A stretch of DNA of 64,000 nucleotides, taken from contig CP136063.1 in NCBI GenBank assembly GCA_032622095.1, positions 115,032,723 through 115,096,722 on the forward strand. The letters run 5' to 3'. Below are positions 1-11,252 of this stretch, piece by piece. This DNA is from Siphonodentalium dalli. Its lineage: Eukaryota > Mollusca > Scaphopoda > Gadilida > Siphonodentaliidae. Below the pieces are notes generated by a model. It searched no databases. It had not been told where the DNA came from and saw only the letters and a list, made by a program, of their open reading frames with translations. The stretch's first letter is position 1. Every line of letters starts with the position of its first letter. Both the position numbers and the translations under genes were made by a program.

Positions 1-17
1 TACAAGATATACATTTG

Positions 18-85
18 TCCCCACACTAACATCCCTCATCCGATCATCGCCAAACTTCATCCGGATCTTCGGGGTGACCTCTAGT
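18..85 (+). repeat. Fragment of ~160-bp core dispersed repeat
   Basis: The stretch reading 'catccctcatccgatcatc' followed by 'ggggtgacctctag' matches the core units found at 16.7, 27.2, 38.4-39.5 and 44.5-47.2 kb. It lies at the window edge, so the rest of the element is probably outside. Confidence 0.6.
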
Positions 86-440
86 TTACTTTCCTTCTTT
101 ATCATTCTATTCGTTGCTCAGCAGAAAAATTAACTCCTTCCCAAGTTGAGCAACAGTGCTGCAATAGTCAGTGCGCACTGTCACTATTGTGATTTTTATC
201 TTTTGCGAGTTAACAATAGTTCGCCTTAGTATTGTCATGCAAGCGATAAATATCAACAATATTGTCACTTATGATAATTCCATCATAACTCTAACGGGGC
301 GATACAACATTTATTTCTTGGATGAGGATCCAAATTAGTTTACATTGGCATAGATCATTGATTTACCACCATTATCTGTTTTTGTTTCAAAATCAGAATG
401 AGCGGGACTGCATCACTCAATATATAGTGCTGGACATTTG

Positions 441-490
441 CAGAATATATGAGGTCCCCAGAAGTTGAATTTAGGGATGCTACCCAACAC
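441..490 (+). repeat. Short fragment of the 'gaggtcccc' hairpin repeat
   Basis: The segment with 'gaggtccccagaagttgaat' and 'gatgctaccca' is a diverged copy of sequence seen near 2515-2580 and twice in 39769-40075. It is non-coding. Confidence 0.45.
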
Positions 491-542
491 AGCAGCAAGC
501 CTGAATTTTTTTTTGCTCACCGCCTGACCAATGTCAGGCACT

Positions 543-1316
543 AAAGCCCCTATCACACTCATATCAGGCCGGCGCTTGCATTGCGCTGCAAAAGTATCAA
601 AGCGCCCACCTAAACGCACTAAGAACCGATTGGTGACGCAGTGGACACTGGCTACAACGGGCGAGGGTCCCTATGGTCGCCCATAGGCGCCAGAGCGCCG
701 CGCTTGTTTTGTGCATGCACAAAACAAGCGCAGAGGCTCTGCGTTCTGACCAAGGTGTAGTAAGCTTACTGCAGTTGCAGAGGAATTCTTGCTGCGACCA
801 CGAGTAGCTTGTATCCGTCCTTGCTACGTCAACGGGGCGCTCATGTTGCTCGCTTTGTGCTGTCAGAGCGCCGTGCTTGTTTTGCATCACCAATCGGTTC
901 TTGGATACCTTAGTGCGCTTTGCTTGGCGCTTTGATAACTTTTCAGCGCAATGCAAGCGCCGGCCTGATCGCAGCAGAGTGTGACAATGGTTTATTCAGA
1001 CAGCTAATCTATTGCGGATTGTTGGGTATATTCCCCACAACCTAAACACTGACTATGACTGGAGAACGCAGGAGACGCTATTTATACTCTCCGCGCCCGC
1101 ATAGAGTACGTTTTGAAAACTTATTGAGAACGTACTAGCAACACAATAGCAGCGACGTGAGACTTGACAAAGTAGGAACTCAATAGGAGCATACTTTGTG
1201 TTAACAGTTTGACAATTTTGGACAGTTTTCCGCGCTCCTCCTGCGTGTTACTCATATTTTGGTACCTTTTCAGCGCAATGCAAGGCCGGCCTGAGTGTGA
1301 CAGGGGTTTTACACAG
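543..1316. mobile_element. Palindromic TIR element, unclassified
   Basis: The left end starts 'aaagcccctatcacactca' and the right end reads 'tgagtgtgacaggggtttt', a near inverted match. Both ends carry a second inverted block, 'ggccggc..ttgcattgcgctg'. A strong inner palindrome occupies 562-969, with arms pairing around the 'gtgcatgcac' centre near 710. The open frames across this segment are by-products of the GC-rich palindrome. No transposase was seen. The exact boundary and target duplication are not resolved, and the inner palindrome may be a second insertion of the same family. Confidence 0.5.
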
Positions 1317-2260
1317 GTCTGTCTGATATTTAAAAAAATGCATCTGACATTTTGTCGAAAACGTTTTGCTTTTAAATTTGTTAAGAACATTCAACAAAAA
1401 TTGAAGCTGAATTAGTGTATGATCATTGATCAATCAAGTCACTATATTCTCTTTGCTAGAGTTAAGTAAAACAGTAAATTATACTTAATATAATATTCAT
1501 TGTTTATTAACCCTTTCTAGGCTTTCGTGACTACACGTATTCTTAATCTTTGCGTTATCTGCATTTTGTTTATTTTCTATCTGAGGCCGAGGTGAAGGTG
1601 CCAGTGATTTTTGTTTGGGACCGGCACCCCAGAAATCTGATAATGTTTTCGGCATTGTTTTGTTTTGTTGTTTGCATAATTCAATACACACGCAGACGAT
1701 ATTTTCACGAGGTCAATGACGGCGTGCTGCATCTCAAAACGTCGCACCATGCATACATCTAAACGGACCGCAATTTATTTTAGTTTGCCTTCCTAGTACA
1801 TTACAGGCATAGCCGCAGCATAATTTTAATAATAATACGCAGATGCGTCACATGTATGTGTGCCACTATATTACTTAAAATGATTTATTGTCCGTTGTAC
1901 GATTCCAATCACGCGTTTCATTCCGCAATGATTTCCGTTCTGAGTTTTTCGTATTTTGTATTCTGAGAAATATGTTCTATATATAACTATTGGGGAAATC
2001 CGACGAGCATTTTTAAAACTTCTGGTATAGTCAGGTATAGTTTGACAAATTTAGATAGTTTTGTGTTTATTTTAATAGGAAATTAAAACATTGAATTTGT
2101 ATATTTCTGACATATAACCTATAAGACGAGTTTGAAGTAAAATTCACACATAAAATGCCGCCGGACATAACGGCAGATGCAAACTGAAAACCATCGGACA
2201 TTTGGTAATTTGTATTGGACAATGTCTGTGTCCGGCCGCTTATATTCAGGCTTGCACAGC
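1317..2260. other. No recognisable feature
   Basis: AT-rich sequence with only short open frames. No splice-consistent exon or clear repeat was identified. Confidence 0.5.
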
Positions 2261-2580
2261 AGACTAGCTAAATTCACCTTCTGTGAACCTCATTCTGCTT
2301 GGGCCTTATCTCCTCAGGAAATATCTTTATTATCAATTTAACAAGTTGTTTTAGTTTTTTAGAAACTTCTTTCGAAAGTTTTGTTTCCTTTTTTAGTTTA
2401 GTTTCTCTATATCCCCAAATTGGCAGATGACACAATGCATAATCGAGGTGCCCAATGGGTGCACATCACCATCTGGGAACTTAAATCTGAGTCTAGGTCT
2501 CATATAGCAGATGAGGCCATGCAGAATGAGGTCCCCATAGGATGAATTTCGTGATGCTAGCCCACTGTCTGGGGTAGCAT
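2261..2580 (-). repeat. Dispersed repeat shared with 39.77-40.08 kb
   Basis: This segment contains 'tatccccaaattggcagatg', 'cagatgaggccatgcagaat' and 'gatgctagcccactg'. These are partly inverted counterparts of sequence at 39769-40075. It abuts the left tip of the DIRS relic at 2588. It is non-coding. Confidence 0.5.
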
Positions 2581-2904
2581 GACTAATATTTCCTACAGAG
2601 ACACTTTACACACTGAACTATATGGTTCACTCGCTTTGTGTGTATGTCCAAACGTATAAGGAACCTCTCCGTTATTAATCAAAACTGTACAAAATATCTT
2701 GAGTACGGAACATAATTTTGATAGTAACCAGAAATGACTTCATTGACCTTCTGTCAGTCTCATGTCACATGTATCTTACCTATAAATTGGATTCACAGGT
2801 AAGATACGATCTTTTTCTCATTAAACATTGTCCTGTTAACATCAGGGAAGTTTTCTCAATTGAAATAACTTGTTATAAAAAATTGCCGTGTCTGTCTCTT
2901 GGTA

Positions 2905-3768
2905 CCTCAGGTGCTTCAGAAAATCGGGTATGCTACTGGTATCATACAGTGGTATGCTCCCTCGACCCGACTCGTTTATGGACAACACTGTTGCATCCAT
3001 TACTTCTGCTCCCTCCGTTCTGACTGCCACAAACATAGATCTCATAGGTTAAGGCGATCCGATGATTCTTCATTTCCATCCAGCAGGACTCCGCTTACAC
3101 ACTTGGCTTTTATCTGGTCCAGCCTTAGAGAACTGGGGTTTTTACAGATCAGTTGTGGAAAGTCTTACTCAGTCTAGGAGGGCGTCCACTATGAAGGTAT
3201 ATCATGCTCGTTGGTCTGTTTATACAACATGGTGTGTTCTGAGTTTTTGAATCACTCCCGCAGGTCGCTCACACAAATTTAGCAATTTTTGTGTGATGAA
3301 AGGATCTTTCCTCAATTACCATCAAGGGATATTGGTCAATGCATGTTGTCCCGCATGTTCAGTCATGAGGGTTTAACATGGATAGGTAAATGCCAGGTGT
3401 TGTCTGACCTACTTTCTAGCTTTGCTCTCGCTCGGCCCCCACAACCGATCCTTTTCACCTCAATGGAATTTGGTATGGGTTTTGACCTTTCTTGGGGGAG
3501 GGCTGCATTTGAGCCATTGAATCTCTGCTCATACACCAACCTTACTCTAAAAACAGTGCTCCCGTGGCATTCGCATCAACCAGACGCGTGAGTGAACTAC
3601 ATGCCCTTTCAGTGAAGGAAGAATATCTCAGGATATCGTCAGCCTCTGCAGAACTTCTTCCTTAGCTAAGAATCAACCTCCAACTCAATATTCAGCAGTC
3701 GTTCAAATTCCAGTATTGCCTTCTGATGCGGACTCCCATCTTTGTTTAGTTTGAGCCCTCAGAATATA
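2905..3768 (+). pseudogene. DIRS RT C-terminus and tyrosine recombinase remnant, 5' part
   Basis: Translated pieces in changing frames match the copy at 58.5-60.4 kb. Examples are 'VLQK' and 'WTTLLHPLL' near 2910-3010, 'SRRASTMKVYHARW' near 3173-3214, and 'FEPLNLCSYTNLTLKTV' near 3510-3560. The catalytic-arginine region 'TRRVSELHALSVKE' follows at about 3580-3620. Frame changes and stops (for example after 'TTWCVLSF', 3250) show it is dead. It stops at the LINE junction just after the codons corresponding to 'VRALKIF' of the better copy. Confidence 0.85.
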
Positions 3769-3780
3769 CAAGGTAAAACT

Positions 3781-5343
3781 AGTTGAAAATGAAATTGAAT
3801 GCCTAATGTATGCAGATGATCTGATTCTTATGTCACATACTGCAACTGGCTTACAACAGAAGCTTCAATTACTTGAACAATATTGCAATGATTGGTGCCT
3901 TACTCTTAACACAACTAAGACAAAAATTATTATTTTTAACAAAGGTGGCCATCTTCTCCAACAAAACTTCATTTACAACAATTGTATAATTGAGTGTATC
4001 CAAAAATATAAATATCTAGGTCTAATTTTTCAATCAAGCGGTCTGTTCACACACGGTAGGCAGGATATTTATAACAGGTCCCTTAACCCTTTGAGTGCCA
4101 GGTCCGATTTTTGTATCAACCCATATACCCTGTGCCAATGCATTCTCTTATATATGCGAGTCGACCATAGGTCGCCTCGCATATATAAGAGAATGCATTG
4201 GCTTAACAATTTTTTTTTATTTTTTTTTTTTTTTTATACAATTTTTCCAATTTTAATATATTTTATTATATTCTTTAACAGACTTATTGTGTAGGTTTAG
4301 GGCCGATAATATCGGCCCCTGGCACTCAAAGGGTTAAGGCATCTTTTAAATTAAGTAAAATAATGTCAAATTCTAGAGCCTCTCCTGAAACCATGTTACA
4401 CCTATTCCATCACACCGTCAAACCAATTCTACTCTATGGAGTAGAAGTCTGGGGAGGTTACAACCCTAACTACAAGGCAGTTCAAAGAGCTAGTACAAAT
4501 GCGAACCCTTTTAGTACAATATATGAGGACAACATTGCTGACCGATCGCATATAAGATTCTGTAGATTCATTCTGGGAGTAAACGAAAAAAGCCCCAATA
4601 TAGGAGTTCAATCTGAGCTAGGAAGGTTCCCAATGTATTTTCAAATAGTCAGATATCTCATTACATATCTACATCGTCTTCACCATAATGCCAACCCCCT
4701 ATTACAAGAGGCTTTTCGGGCAAACAGTTAGGTCATAAAAAGGGTATCAACACATGGTATTCTACCATGACCTCAATATTACAAAACCTAAAAATGAGAG
4801 AACAAGCCATTCTAAATCTCCCACTCGAGCAAGTTCTGAGAATTACTGATAAACAAATGTATAAAATGTTCAAGAAAGAATGGCACTCTATTCGTGACTC
4901 ATATCTTACAAATGGGGAGGGCAAACTGGACTCATATTTCACTTACAAAAACACATTTAAAAAAGAAGAATATTTAAATCTAGATAACTATGAGTCAAGA
5001 AAAGCTATGTGTCAACTCAGAATTAGTGCTCATAACCTGAGGATAGAGATGGACAGACATAAACCAAAAAAACAAAAAACCACCCCGGTCCTTACGATTA
5101 TGTAAAGTATGCAATGAGAATAAAATTGAAAATGAATATCATTTTTTGACAGAATGCTCAAGATATCAGAATTCAAGAAAACAACTATATAAAGAAATAG
5201 GTTATCAGTGTTCACATTTCTCAAACCTGAGTAACCAGCAAAAAATTCATTGGCTCATGTCAACTGAAAACATTCACTCACTTAAGATTATTAGCAATTT
5301 CATTAACGAAAGCTTTATACTTAGACAAACTGCTTTATCCCAA
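3781..5343 (+). pseudogene. LINE reverse transcriptase, C-terminal part, interrupted
   Basis: The YADD catalytic box is at about 3809-3820, followed by 'NTTKTKIIIF', a typical thumb-side LINE pattern. After the MITE the frame resumes with 'HTVKPILLYGVEVWG' (about 4410-4455), a conserved post-RT segment. The C-terminal region has 'CKVCNEN' and 'EYHFLTEC' (about 5104-5160), the CxxC..H..C pattern common at LINE ORF2 ends. A stop after 4731 and another after 5105 break the frame. The MITE at 4087-4333 separates two halves that are in the same frame once one TTAA copy is discounted. Confidence 0.85.
4087..4333. mobile_element. TTAA-flanked MITE inside the LINE
   Basis: It is flanked by TTAA at 4083-4086 and 4334-4337. 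The terminal inverted repeats are CCCTTTGAGTGCCAG and its complement. An inner palindrome with 'gcattctcttatatatgcga' and its complement occupies 4138-4200, followed by T-rich filler. TTAA duplication suggests piggyBac-type mobilisation. No coding capacity. Confidence 0.85.
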
Positions 5344-5845
5344 TAATCCAGGGCTGTACATTAAATACCCATAACTTTAAATATGGAATTACCTTAACCT
5401 TTCTTATTGTCACACTGTATTACTTATCTCTTTTATTCTCATTATTTAGTATGTTTCAAGAATCTAGTCACTTACCTATTTATCACTTAACCCATGCTGT
5501 ACCATGACTGCCGACTACTCGGACAACGTCACCCCTAGCCAAGGCCTATATAGCTACTAGATTAGCTTTTTATACAAACACAAAAGCTAACTCCATTCTC
5601 AAATGCTACATATTTAAATCTTTTGGTTTAAAAACATTACTTGCTAACAACCATTATCTTACTTCAAAGCAAGGGCATAACAGTTCTCACTAGTTATGCA
5701 GTCATGGTCACTTTATATGTTTGTATCTGATGATATCTAGCTGTTACACCCTATACTATATGTTTGTTATACTTATAGCACTTTGTAACTTACCCACCGA
5801 GGGCCTTTATTGGTAAATAAACTCTATTCTATTCTATTCTATACA

Positions 5846-6215
5846 TATGTCGATCAAAGGTCAGACGGCGTGGTCAGTCTCGTCTCTTCCTTTCTCTCGC
5901 CACCCGATTCAGAGACATTTCTAAATGAGCAATTTCACGCTGGATAAAACGTGTTATACTTATGGCATATGAGGAGATTGCTCATATGAGGAGATTGCTC
6001 CTCACCACATACATTTGCTAAATATCAGAGCGCACGAGATTAGGGCGATTTCTTCTTCTTGGGCGTATCACAACTCATTTGCCCTCCGTGATATTATATC
6101 AGCCGTATACTGGTCACAACCTTCCACATTGGATACATTTTACCTGTGAGATCTCCAAACTCAGTCCAACTCCATTTACCGCTTGGGGCCACTGGTTGCG
6201 GCCCAACAAGTGGTA
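5846..6215 (+). pseudogene. DIRS tyrosine recombinase remnant, 3' part
   Basis: Continuation of the recombinase broken at 3768. 'QSRLFLSLATRFRD' lies near 5880-5925. 'RAHEIRAISSSWAY' near 6025-6070 keeps the HxxR signature, and 'STLDTFYL' near 6120-6145 keeps the tyrosine position. A stop follows 'FRDISK' at about 5935, so the frame is not intact. Confidence 0.8.
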
Positions 6216-6785
6216 TCTCATTAGGTCATATTTTCTTTATCATGCAACAACAACTCCTTCAATTGTATTTCACTTTTCTTTATAATTAGTTCCTCCTCTC
6301 AGTCTCACCCACCTTAGCTCACATTCTACCATATAGTTCAATGTGTAACGTGTCTCTGCAGGAAATATCTTTTTAATAAGTATAATATATATTTCCTATA
6401 GTGGACACTTACACACTGAACTCTCAGGGCCCTCCCATCCTGCCCCGCGGACTCGTATCACCGTCTTCAAGGCAAAGAGAAAAAGATTGTATCTTACCTA
6501 TGAATCCAATTTATAGGTAAAATACATGTGACATGAGACTGACATAAGATCAATGAAGTCACTTCCGGTTACTATCAAAATTATAATCCGTACTCAAGAT
6601 ATTTCGTACCGTTTTGATTAATAACGGAAAGAGAGGTTCCTTATATGTTTGGACATACATGCAAGCGAGTAAACGATATTGTTCAGTGTGTAAGCGTTTA
6701 CTATAGGAAATATATATTGTACTTATGAAAATATGGCACCATATTTTCAGGCCTGCTCTCAGCTGGTTAGAGTACCAAACACAGC

Positions 6786-7001
6786 TACAGTAATGCTCTA
6801 AATAATCGACTCCTTAACCACAACAGAATTATGGGTAACTTTTCAGGAATTAGTCGGAAATATGGCTTGTTGCCATTCATTGGAAAGCTCTCGCTGAGAG
6901 CTTTCCGTTGAATGGCAACAAGCATATTTCCGACTAAATCCTGAAAAGTTACCCATAATTCTGCTGTAGTTAAGGAGTCGATTACTTAGGGCATTACTGT
7001 A
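6786..7001. mobile_element. Tc1/mariner-type foldback MITE, copy 1
   Basis: It begins TACAGTAATGC and ends with GCATTACTGTAG. The whole element is one long inverted repeat centred near 6893 ('ctctcgctgagag'), with arms of about 105 nt. The TA at each end fits a TA target duplication. It has no open frame of its own. Confidence 0.85.
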
Positions 7002-7315
7002 GTTTAGAGTTCAATAATTACTTTAAGATGAGGGATGACTTTAACTTTATCGTTGGGACCCAGTTCTCTGGTGCTGTCTTTGCTTGGGCTGACTTCATAT
7101 TGGGGTGAATTGTCTTATCCAGCCCTCAAAATTTTGAAAAACACACCATCGCAATAATTTTCCTTGTCATTGATTATTGCCAATTGTGAGGACTGTTTTA
7201 TCGTCAGATGGAAGTATTGATTATGAAACAGCATTGTTGCACATAATAAAATATTTTCTATTCACTTTAAAAAAAGACAATAACCTGCAATAACTTCAAA
7301 TTATTTTCATTTCAG

Positions 7316-7372
7316 TCAGTTGTGGTGGGCAATGAGAGTGGGAGTGAAACAGAGGGACGAAAAGGAATGGAG
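7316..7372 (+). CDS. Possible duplicated cassette exon of the CaaX gene
   Basis: 'ttatttcatttcag' precedes and 'gtatga' follows a 57-nt, 19-codon segment. Its first 13 residues (SVVVGNESGSETE) differ at one position from the start of the exon at 11588. The intron sequence just upstream is also pyrimidine-rich in both. Length and reading frame make it phase 0-0, so it could be skipped or included without a frame change, feeding directly into the phase-0 start of exon 11588. The last six residues (GRKGME) diverge from the 11588 exon. It could be a live alternative exon or a decaying partial duplication; transcript evidence would decide. Confidence 0.5.
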
Positions 7373-7828
7373 GTATGAAGCAAACATTATTACAACTTAC
7401 TAACTGGCAGCTGTCTGAGCTCATCAGTATTACAAATGTCTTGTCAGTCTTTGAATATGAGGCAGGCTGTCACTTCTGCACCATCGTGACTGCGATTTTC
7501 ATCTTTTGCGAGTTAAAAACATGTTGCCTTTTATCAATTGAACGATAAATATCGTCAACATTGTCACTTTGCGCAAATTCTTACTATACTTTGCCTTCTG
7601 AGAATTCAAACTCAGGTTGGCAAACATCACAGGCAAGTGATGCTCCCGACTAGAGTTTTCCCAATAGTTTTCCGTGAGCATTCAATACAAATGAAATAGT
7701 TGACTCAACACTTTCCCTGTGTAGGTTATGCACCTTAAAATTTTGGTTTTTTAATTTTTCCCAGTACGGTATCGAAATAGATCGGTAAATACCTTAAATT
7801 ACGTTACTACAATCATTATATGTCCCAG

Positions 7829-7959
7829 AAAGATGCGTAGAAGTCATAAAAAAATACAACTTCGAACATGATGTTCAGGCTCAAGCACTTGGAATGCCAT
7901 TTGTATTCATTGAAGTTCTGGAATCGGGGACAGAAGAATTTGTGACTGTCTGGAAATAG
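7829..7959 (+). CDS. Possible orphan terminal exon, unknown protein
   Basis: After a plausible acceptor (...tatatgtcccag, ending 7828), two bases and 42 codons stay open to TAG at 7957-7959. The peptide (start RCVEVIKKYNFEHD, end EEFVTVWK) has mixed composition and codon use that look like real protein rather than AT-rich noise. The required incoming phase does not match the donor at 7373, so it does not simply join that exon. I do not recognise the sequence. It could be a captured or relic exon, or the end of a gene whose other exons lie upstream. Confidence 0.3.
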
Positions 7960-8164
7960 TATATTGCATTATCAATTATTTTGGGAAAACATTACTCACA
8001 AATGAGATTGTTTTGCAGAAATGCTTACTTTTATATCATTTTATAGCAATTTATGCGTTAATTTAATGTTGGGTCAGACCATTTGTCATGGCAGAATTCT
8101 CCGCATGACAACTCATGCTATATGGGTGATCATCTGTGGCCTATTAATCTTCAATTTTTTTTAG

Positions 8165-8290
8165 GTAGATACCACCAAATTGCGATTGGTTGCCATGGTA
8201 ACAGATTTTCAGAAATTTATGTGTTTGGGGGCTGTAATTTATCTATATGACGAGATGTTTGCTCAAAAATCATACATAGAGGGCGCAATT
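8165..8290 (+). repeat. Diverged direct repeat, partner at 9240-9310
   Basis: 'caccaaattgcgattggttg' here matches 'cccccaaattgcgaccagttg' at about 9246, and both are followed by related sequence to 'gagatgttt'. A separate ~36-bp direct repeat starting 'aatgcttacttttatatc' occurs at 8020 and 8327. Together they bracket the element at 8371-9191. Confidence 0.5.
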
Positions 8291-8370
8291 CAAAATGGCC
8301 ACCAAACCCCTGTTTTCTAACATTAAAATGCTTACTTTTATATCATTTTATAGCAATTTATGGGTTTATT

Positions 8371-9191
8371 GTCCCCCGACGTTTCCGTCGGAGGACTATA
8401 GAAAAGACTGTGCGTCCGTGCGTCCGAGATTGGGTACCTTCATGGTGTAATCAACTCCTCCTACAGTTTTAAATGTAGAGATTTGAAACTCTGGGATATT
8501 GTTCCTAACATGTTGGTGATTTGCAACATCTATATAGCTAATCAAAAATATAATTTTTTCCATATTTTCGGGGGTTTTTTTTACTTAGAAAATTTGGAAC
8601 ATTTTTGCCTTTTGGATGAGATTGGGTACCTTCAAGGTGTAATCAACTCCTCCTACAGTTTTAAATATAGAGATTTGAAACTCTGGGATATTGTTCCTAA
8701 CATGTTGGTGATTTGCAACATCTATATAGCTGATAAAAAATATCATTTTTTACATATTTTCGGGGGTTTTTCGACTTAGAAAATTTGGAACATTTTTGCC
8801 TTTTGGATGAGATTGGGTACCTTCAAGGTGTAATCAACTCCTCCTACAGTTTTAAATGTAGAGATTTGAAACTCTGGGATATTGTTCCTAACATGTTGGT
8901 GATTTGCAACATCTATATAGCTAATAAAACATATAATTTTTTCCATATTTTGGGGGGTTTTCGACTTAGAAAATTTGGAACATTTTTGCCTTTTGGATGA
9001 GATTGGGTACCTTCAAGGTGTAATCAACTCCTCCTACAGTTTTAAATGTAGAGATTTGAAACTCTGGGATATTGTTCCTAACATGTTGGTGATTTGCAAC
9101 ATCTATATAGCTAATATTTTTTTTATGGAGTTATTAACCCTTTTCAATTTCTTTAACAAAGCGGCATCGACTTGCCATGTTGTCGGGGGAC
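8371..9191 (+). mobile_element. GTCCCCCGAC-ended element with internal tandem units
   Basis: The left end GTCCCCCGAC is followed by its own imperfect complement (GTCGGAGGAC), and the right end is GTCGGGGGAC, giving 10-bp terminal inverted repeats. Just inside the left end is 'gtgcgtccgtgcgtccg'. No transposase is present. Most of the length is tandem units (see 8426-9115). Target duplication is not clear. Confidence 0.6.
8426..9115 (+). repeat. Tandem repeat, ~191-bp unit, about 3.6 copies
   Basis: Units start with 'gagattgggtacc' at 8426, 8618, 8809 and 8999, giving spacings of 192, 191 and 190 bp. Copies are nearly identical except in the A/T-rich stretch after 'catctatatagct'. Overlapping open frames repeating 'LKLWDIVPNMLVICNIYI' are repeats of the unit, not gene evidence. 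Confidence 0.9.
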
Positions 9192-9310
9192 ACTGTGGTT
9201 TTTTTTAATCCGTAGTCTATAAATCTTCTAGAAATTTGGATAGATACCCCCAAATTGCGACCAGTTGCCATTGCAACCAATTGTCAGAAAACATGTAATT
9301 TGATGAGATG

Positions 9311-11252
9311 TTTTCGACATTTTTAATCAAATGTAATTAATTTCCAAAGTTATAGGATCCAGGAATATATTTAAATTGCTCTAGCTTCTGGTCAAGATCA
9401 ACCTGCCACTAAGCACATACTATGGCTGCAATTGTGTGATTAGTTTATTCAGAGTTACTTCCCATTGAGTGCATGTTATCAAATGGCGCCGAATGTCCTC
9501 AAATTTCTTGGTAAAAAAGACTAGCGATAGAATGTGCAGCAATAAAAGTGAGTGCCAACCGAAAACTTGTCTACGTATCTGCGGCTTACTGGGCGCGGCC
9601 ATTTTGGAACAATGGCGTCACGAATCGCTGCATGCAACCCCCCCAAGTGACGCCAAATAGGTTACATCGTCCTGGACCGCTGACTGAGTGATCGGCCTAT
9701 ATTGACAACAAATATGTTAATCTGCACAAAACATTTAATTATAAAAGAATCATTCGCTGATAACAAGTGGGAAACATATATATCTGATTCCCGTCCTGTG
9801 GGTAAAGTTTGGGAAATGGATATATCCATTTCCGGTCCTAAACAAGTTAACTCTTTCAACACCGCAGCCCGCTTTAGCAGGCAGAGAATAATTTTTGGGT
9901 ATAACAGGCAATAATATCACGTTTGCGGGGATATGCTAATGATTTTTTTGACTGGCGACTTAGATATCATTTGGGTGATATTCTGTATCAATACTAATTT
10001 ACTGTTGAACACCATGTAGACCACCATGAGATGTTCCCAGCCTAAATATATACAGCAGATGTATGACGTCACAATTACTATTGTGGGGTTTCCGTGGGTT
10101 TTCCCCAAAAATGCTGATGAAACAATGCCGACAGGTGTGGTTTTTTAATCAGATACACATGCACCAATTGATTAAGTTTGTTATTGTTTATGACAAACAC
10201 ATTGCGATAACACATGTTTATGAAATAAAGAAGATTGTTGTCCTTTCTAACAACGTTTTCTGTGGTAACCGTCTTGTGTCTCCTATTTTCGACGTAATGT
10301 TACGAAATTCACCGTGCCGTGCAATAGTGCAACGTCAATAATAATAGCTGCTAGTGCATGTTGTAAGCATGATATTGACATGCATAAACATTTTGGGAAT
10401 GCAATGAGATCATTGGCAGTTGTGTTTGGAAAGTTATTCATAATTGCTTAGCATTATTACAGTTGAATACACGTGGGCCTAAATCCGGGAAAATGGGTCT
10501 ATCTCGGTTAAATAACGCCTTCTTGGGCATACACTTGGTCTGTTCTCATCATTATGCTCATTGCATGCCTTCTAATTTCATTCTTAATCACCACATATGC
10601 TAAATTTACGACATGTGATGGATATAGTGCTAACTATTTGAATGTGAGTTTGGTCAATATATTTATGTGGTGAAATATTGCAAATAAAGTTAACTGTAAC
10701 AGTAAATATTGAGTTCAAATGTATTTACGCACCTGGTACATATGGCATGTGTTATCATGGTGATATAATCACAGTTATATGACGTCATCCATCGGCAGTT
10801 AGTGCAAATTGATGGGCAGTTGTCACTGGTCATGACAATATATGGGTGTCCATACCTACCTCATCTCTAAATACTAGTATGAATGCTCCACATGTGAGAC
10901 AATGAATTTCCATATAAACTGCTGCAAACCCGGTGTCCTGGACAATTTGACCTCTGTAAATTTGGTTGCGAAAGAGTTAACTGACTTAACTTCACGCACT
11001 CTTCAATTTAATCATCAAAACTATGCTGTACCATAAAGATTCAGAACGAGGACAGCTTTAGATATTCCTCCCATGGTGCATAGGTGCAATGTTATGCAAA
11101 CTTACTGAAAAATATAAGAAACAAAACATGTTTTTTCAACGGTATATCGATGAGTTTGTTCAGAAATCTTCTGCATAGGTATGTTTTTAGATACATGTAC
11201 CTCTAACCAAATTTTGTATACATAATTTTGGAGTTCGAATGAGCCATGTCTA
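9311..11252. other. Intron/intergenic, no recognisable feature
   Basis: No phase-consistent exon or strong repeat seen. The open frames at 9469-9660 and 9702-9914 lack splice signals and have no recognisable motif. Confidence 0.4.

Larger units (their letters stand above)
3769..5845 (+). mobile_element. 5'-truncated non-LTR retrotransposon (LINE)
   Basis: The element starts just upstream of a YADD reverse-transcriptase motif, so almost all of its 5' half is missing. It ends with AATAAA at 5816-5821 and a short ATTCT tandem tail (5823-5845), a common 3' end for LINEs. The DIRS recombinase frame breaks off at 3768 and resumes at about 5846, so the LINE inserted into an existing DIRS copy. The clade is probably I/Jockey-like, judged only by the look of the RT and the C-terminal Cys/His segment. 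Confidence 0.85.
2588..6727 (+). mobile_element. DIRS retrotransposon relic (+ orientation), split by a LINE
   Basis: The ends are inverted repeats. The left end (2588-2815) begins 'atatttcctacagagacac' and then 'acactgaactatatgg'. The right end (6480-6727) carries the complement and closes with 'gttcagtgtgtaagcg'. A segment at about 6345-6405 repeats complements of both tips side by side, which is the internal complementary region known from DIRS-1. The interior retains only the end of the RT polyprotein and a broken tyrosine recombinase, so RT, RNase H and Gag were deleted. The coding remains run from about 2905 and resume after the LINE at 5846. The subfamily is related to, but clearly diverged from, the copy at 56.7-63.8 kb. 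Confidence 0.8.

Noticed and set aside
597-956. 119-codon - strand frame
   Set aside because: It lies across a GC-rich palindromic repeat and has no motif.
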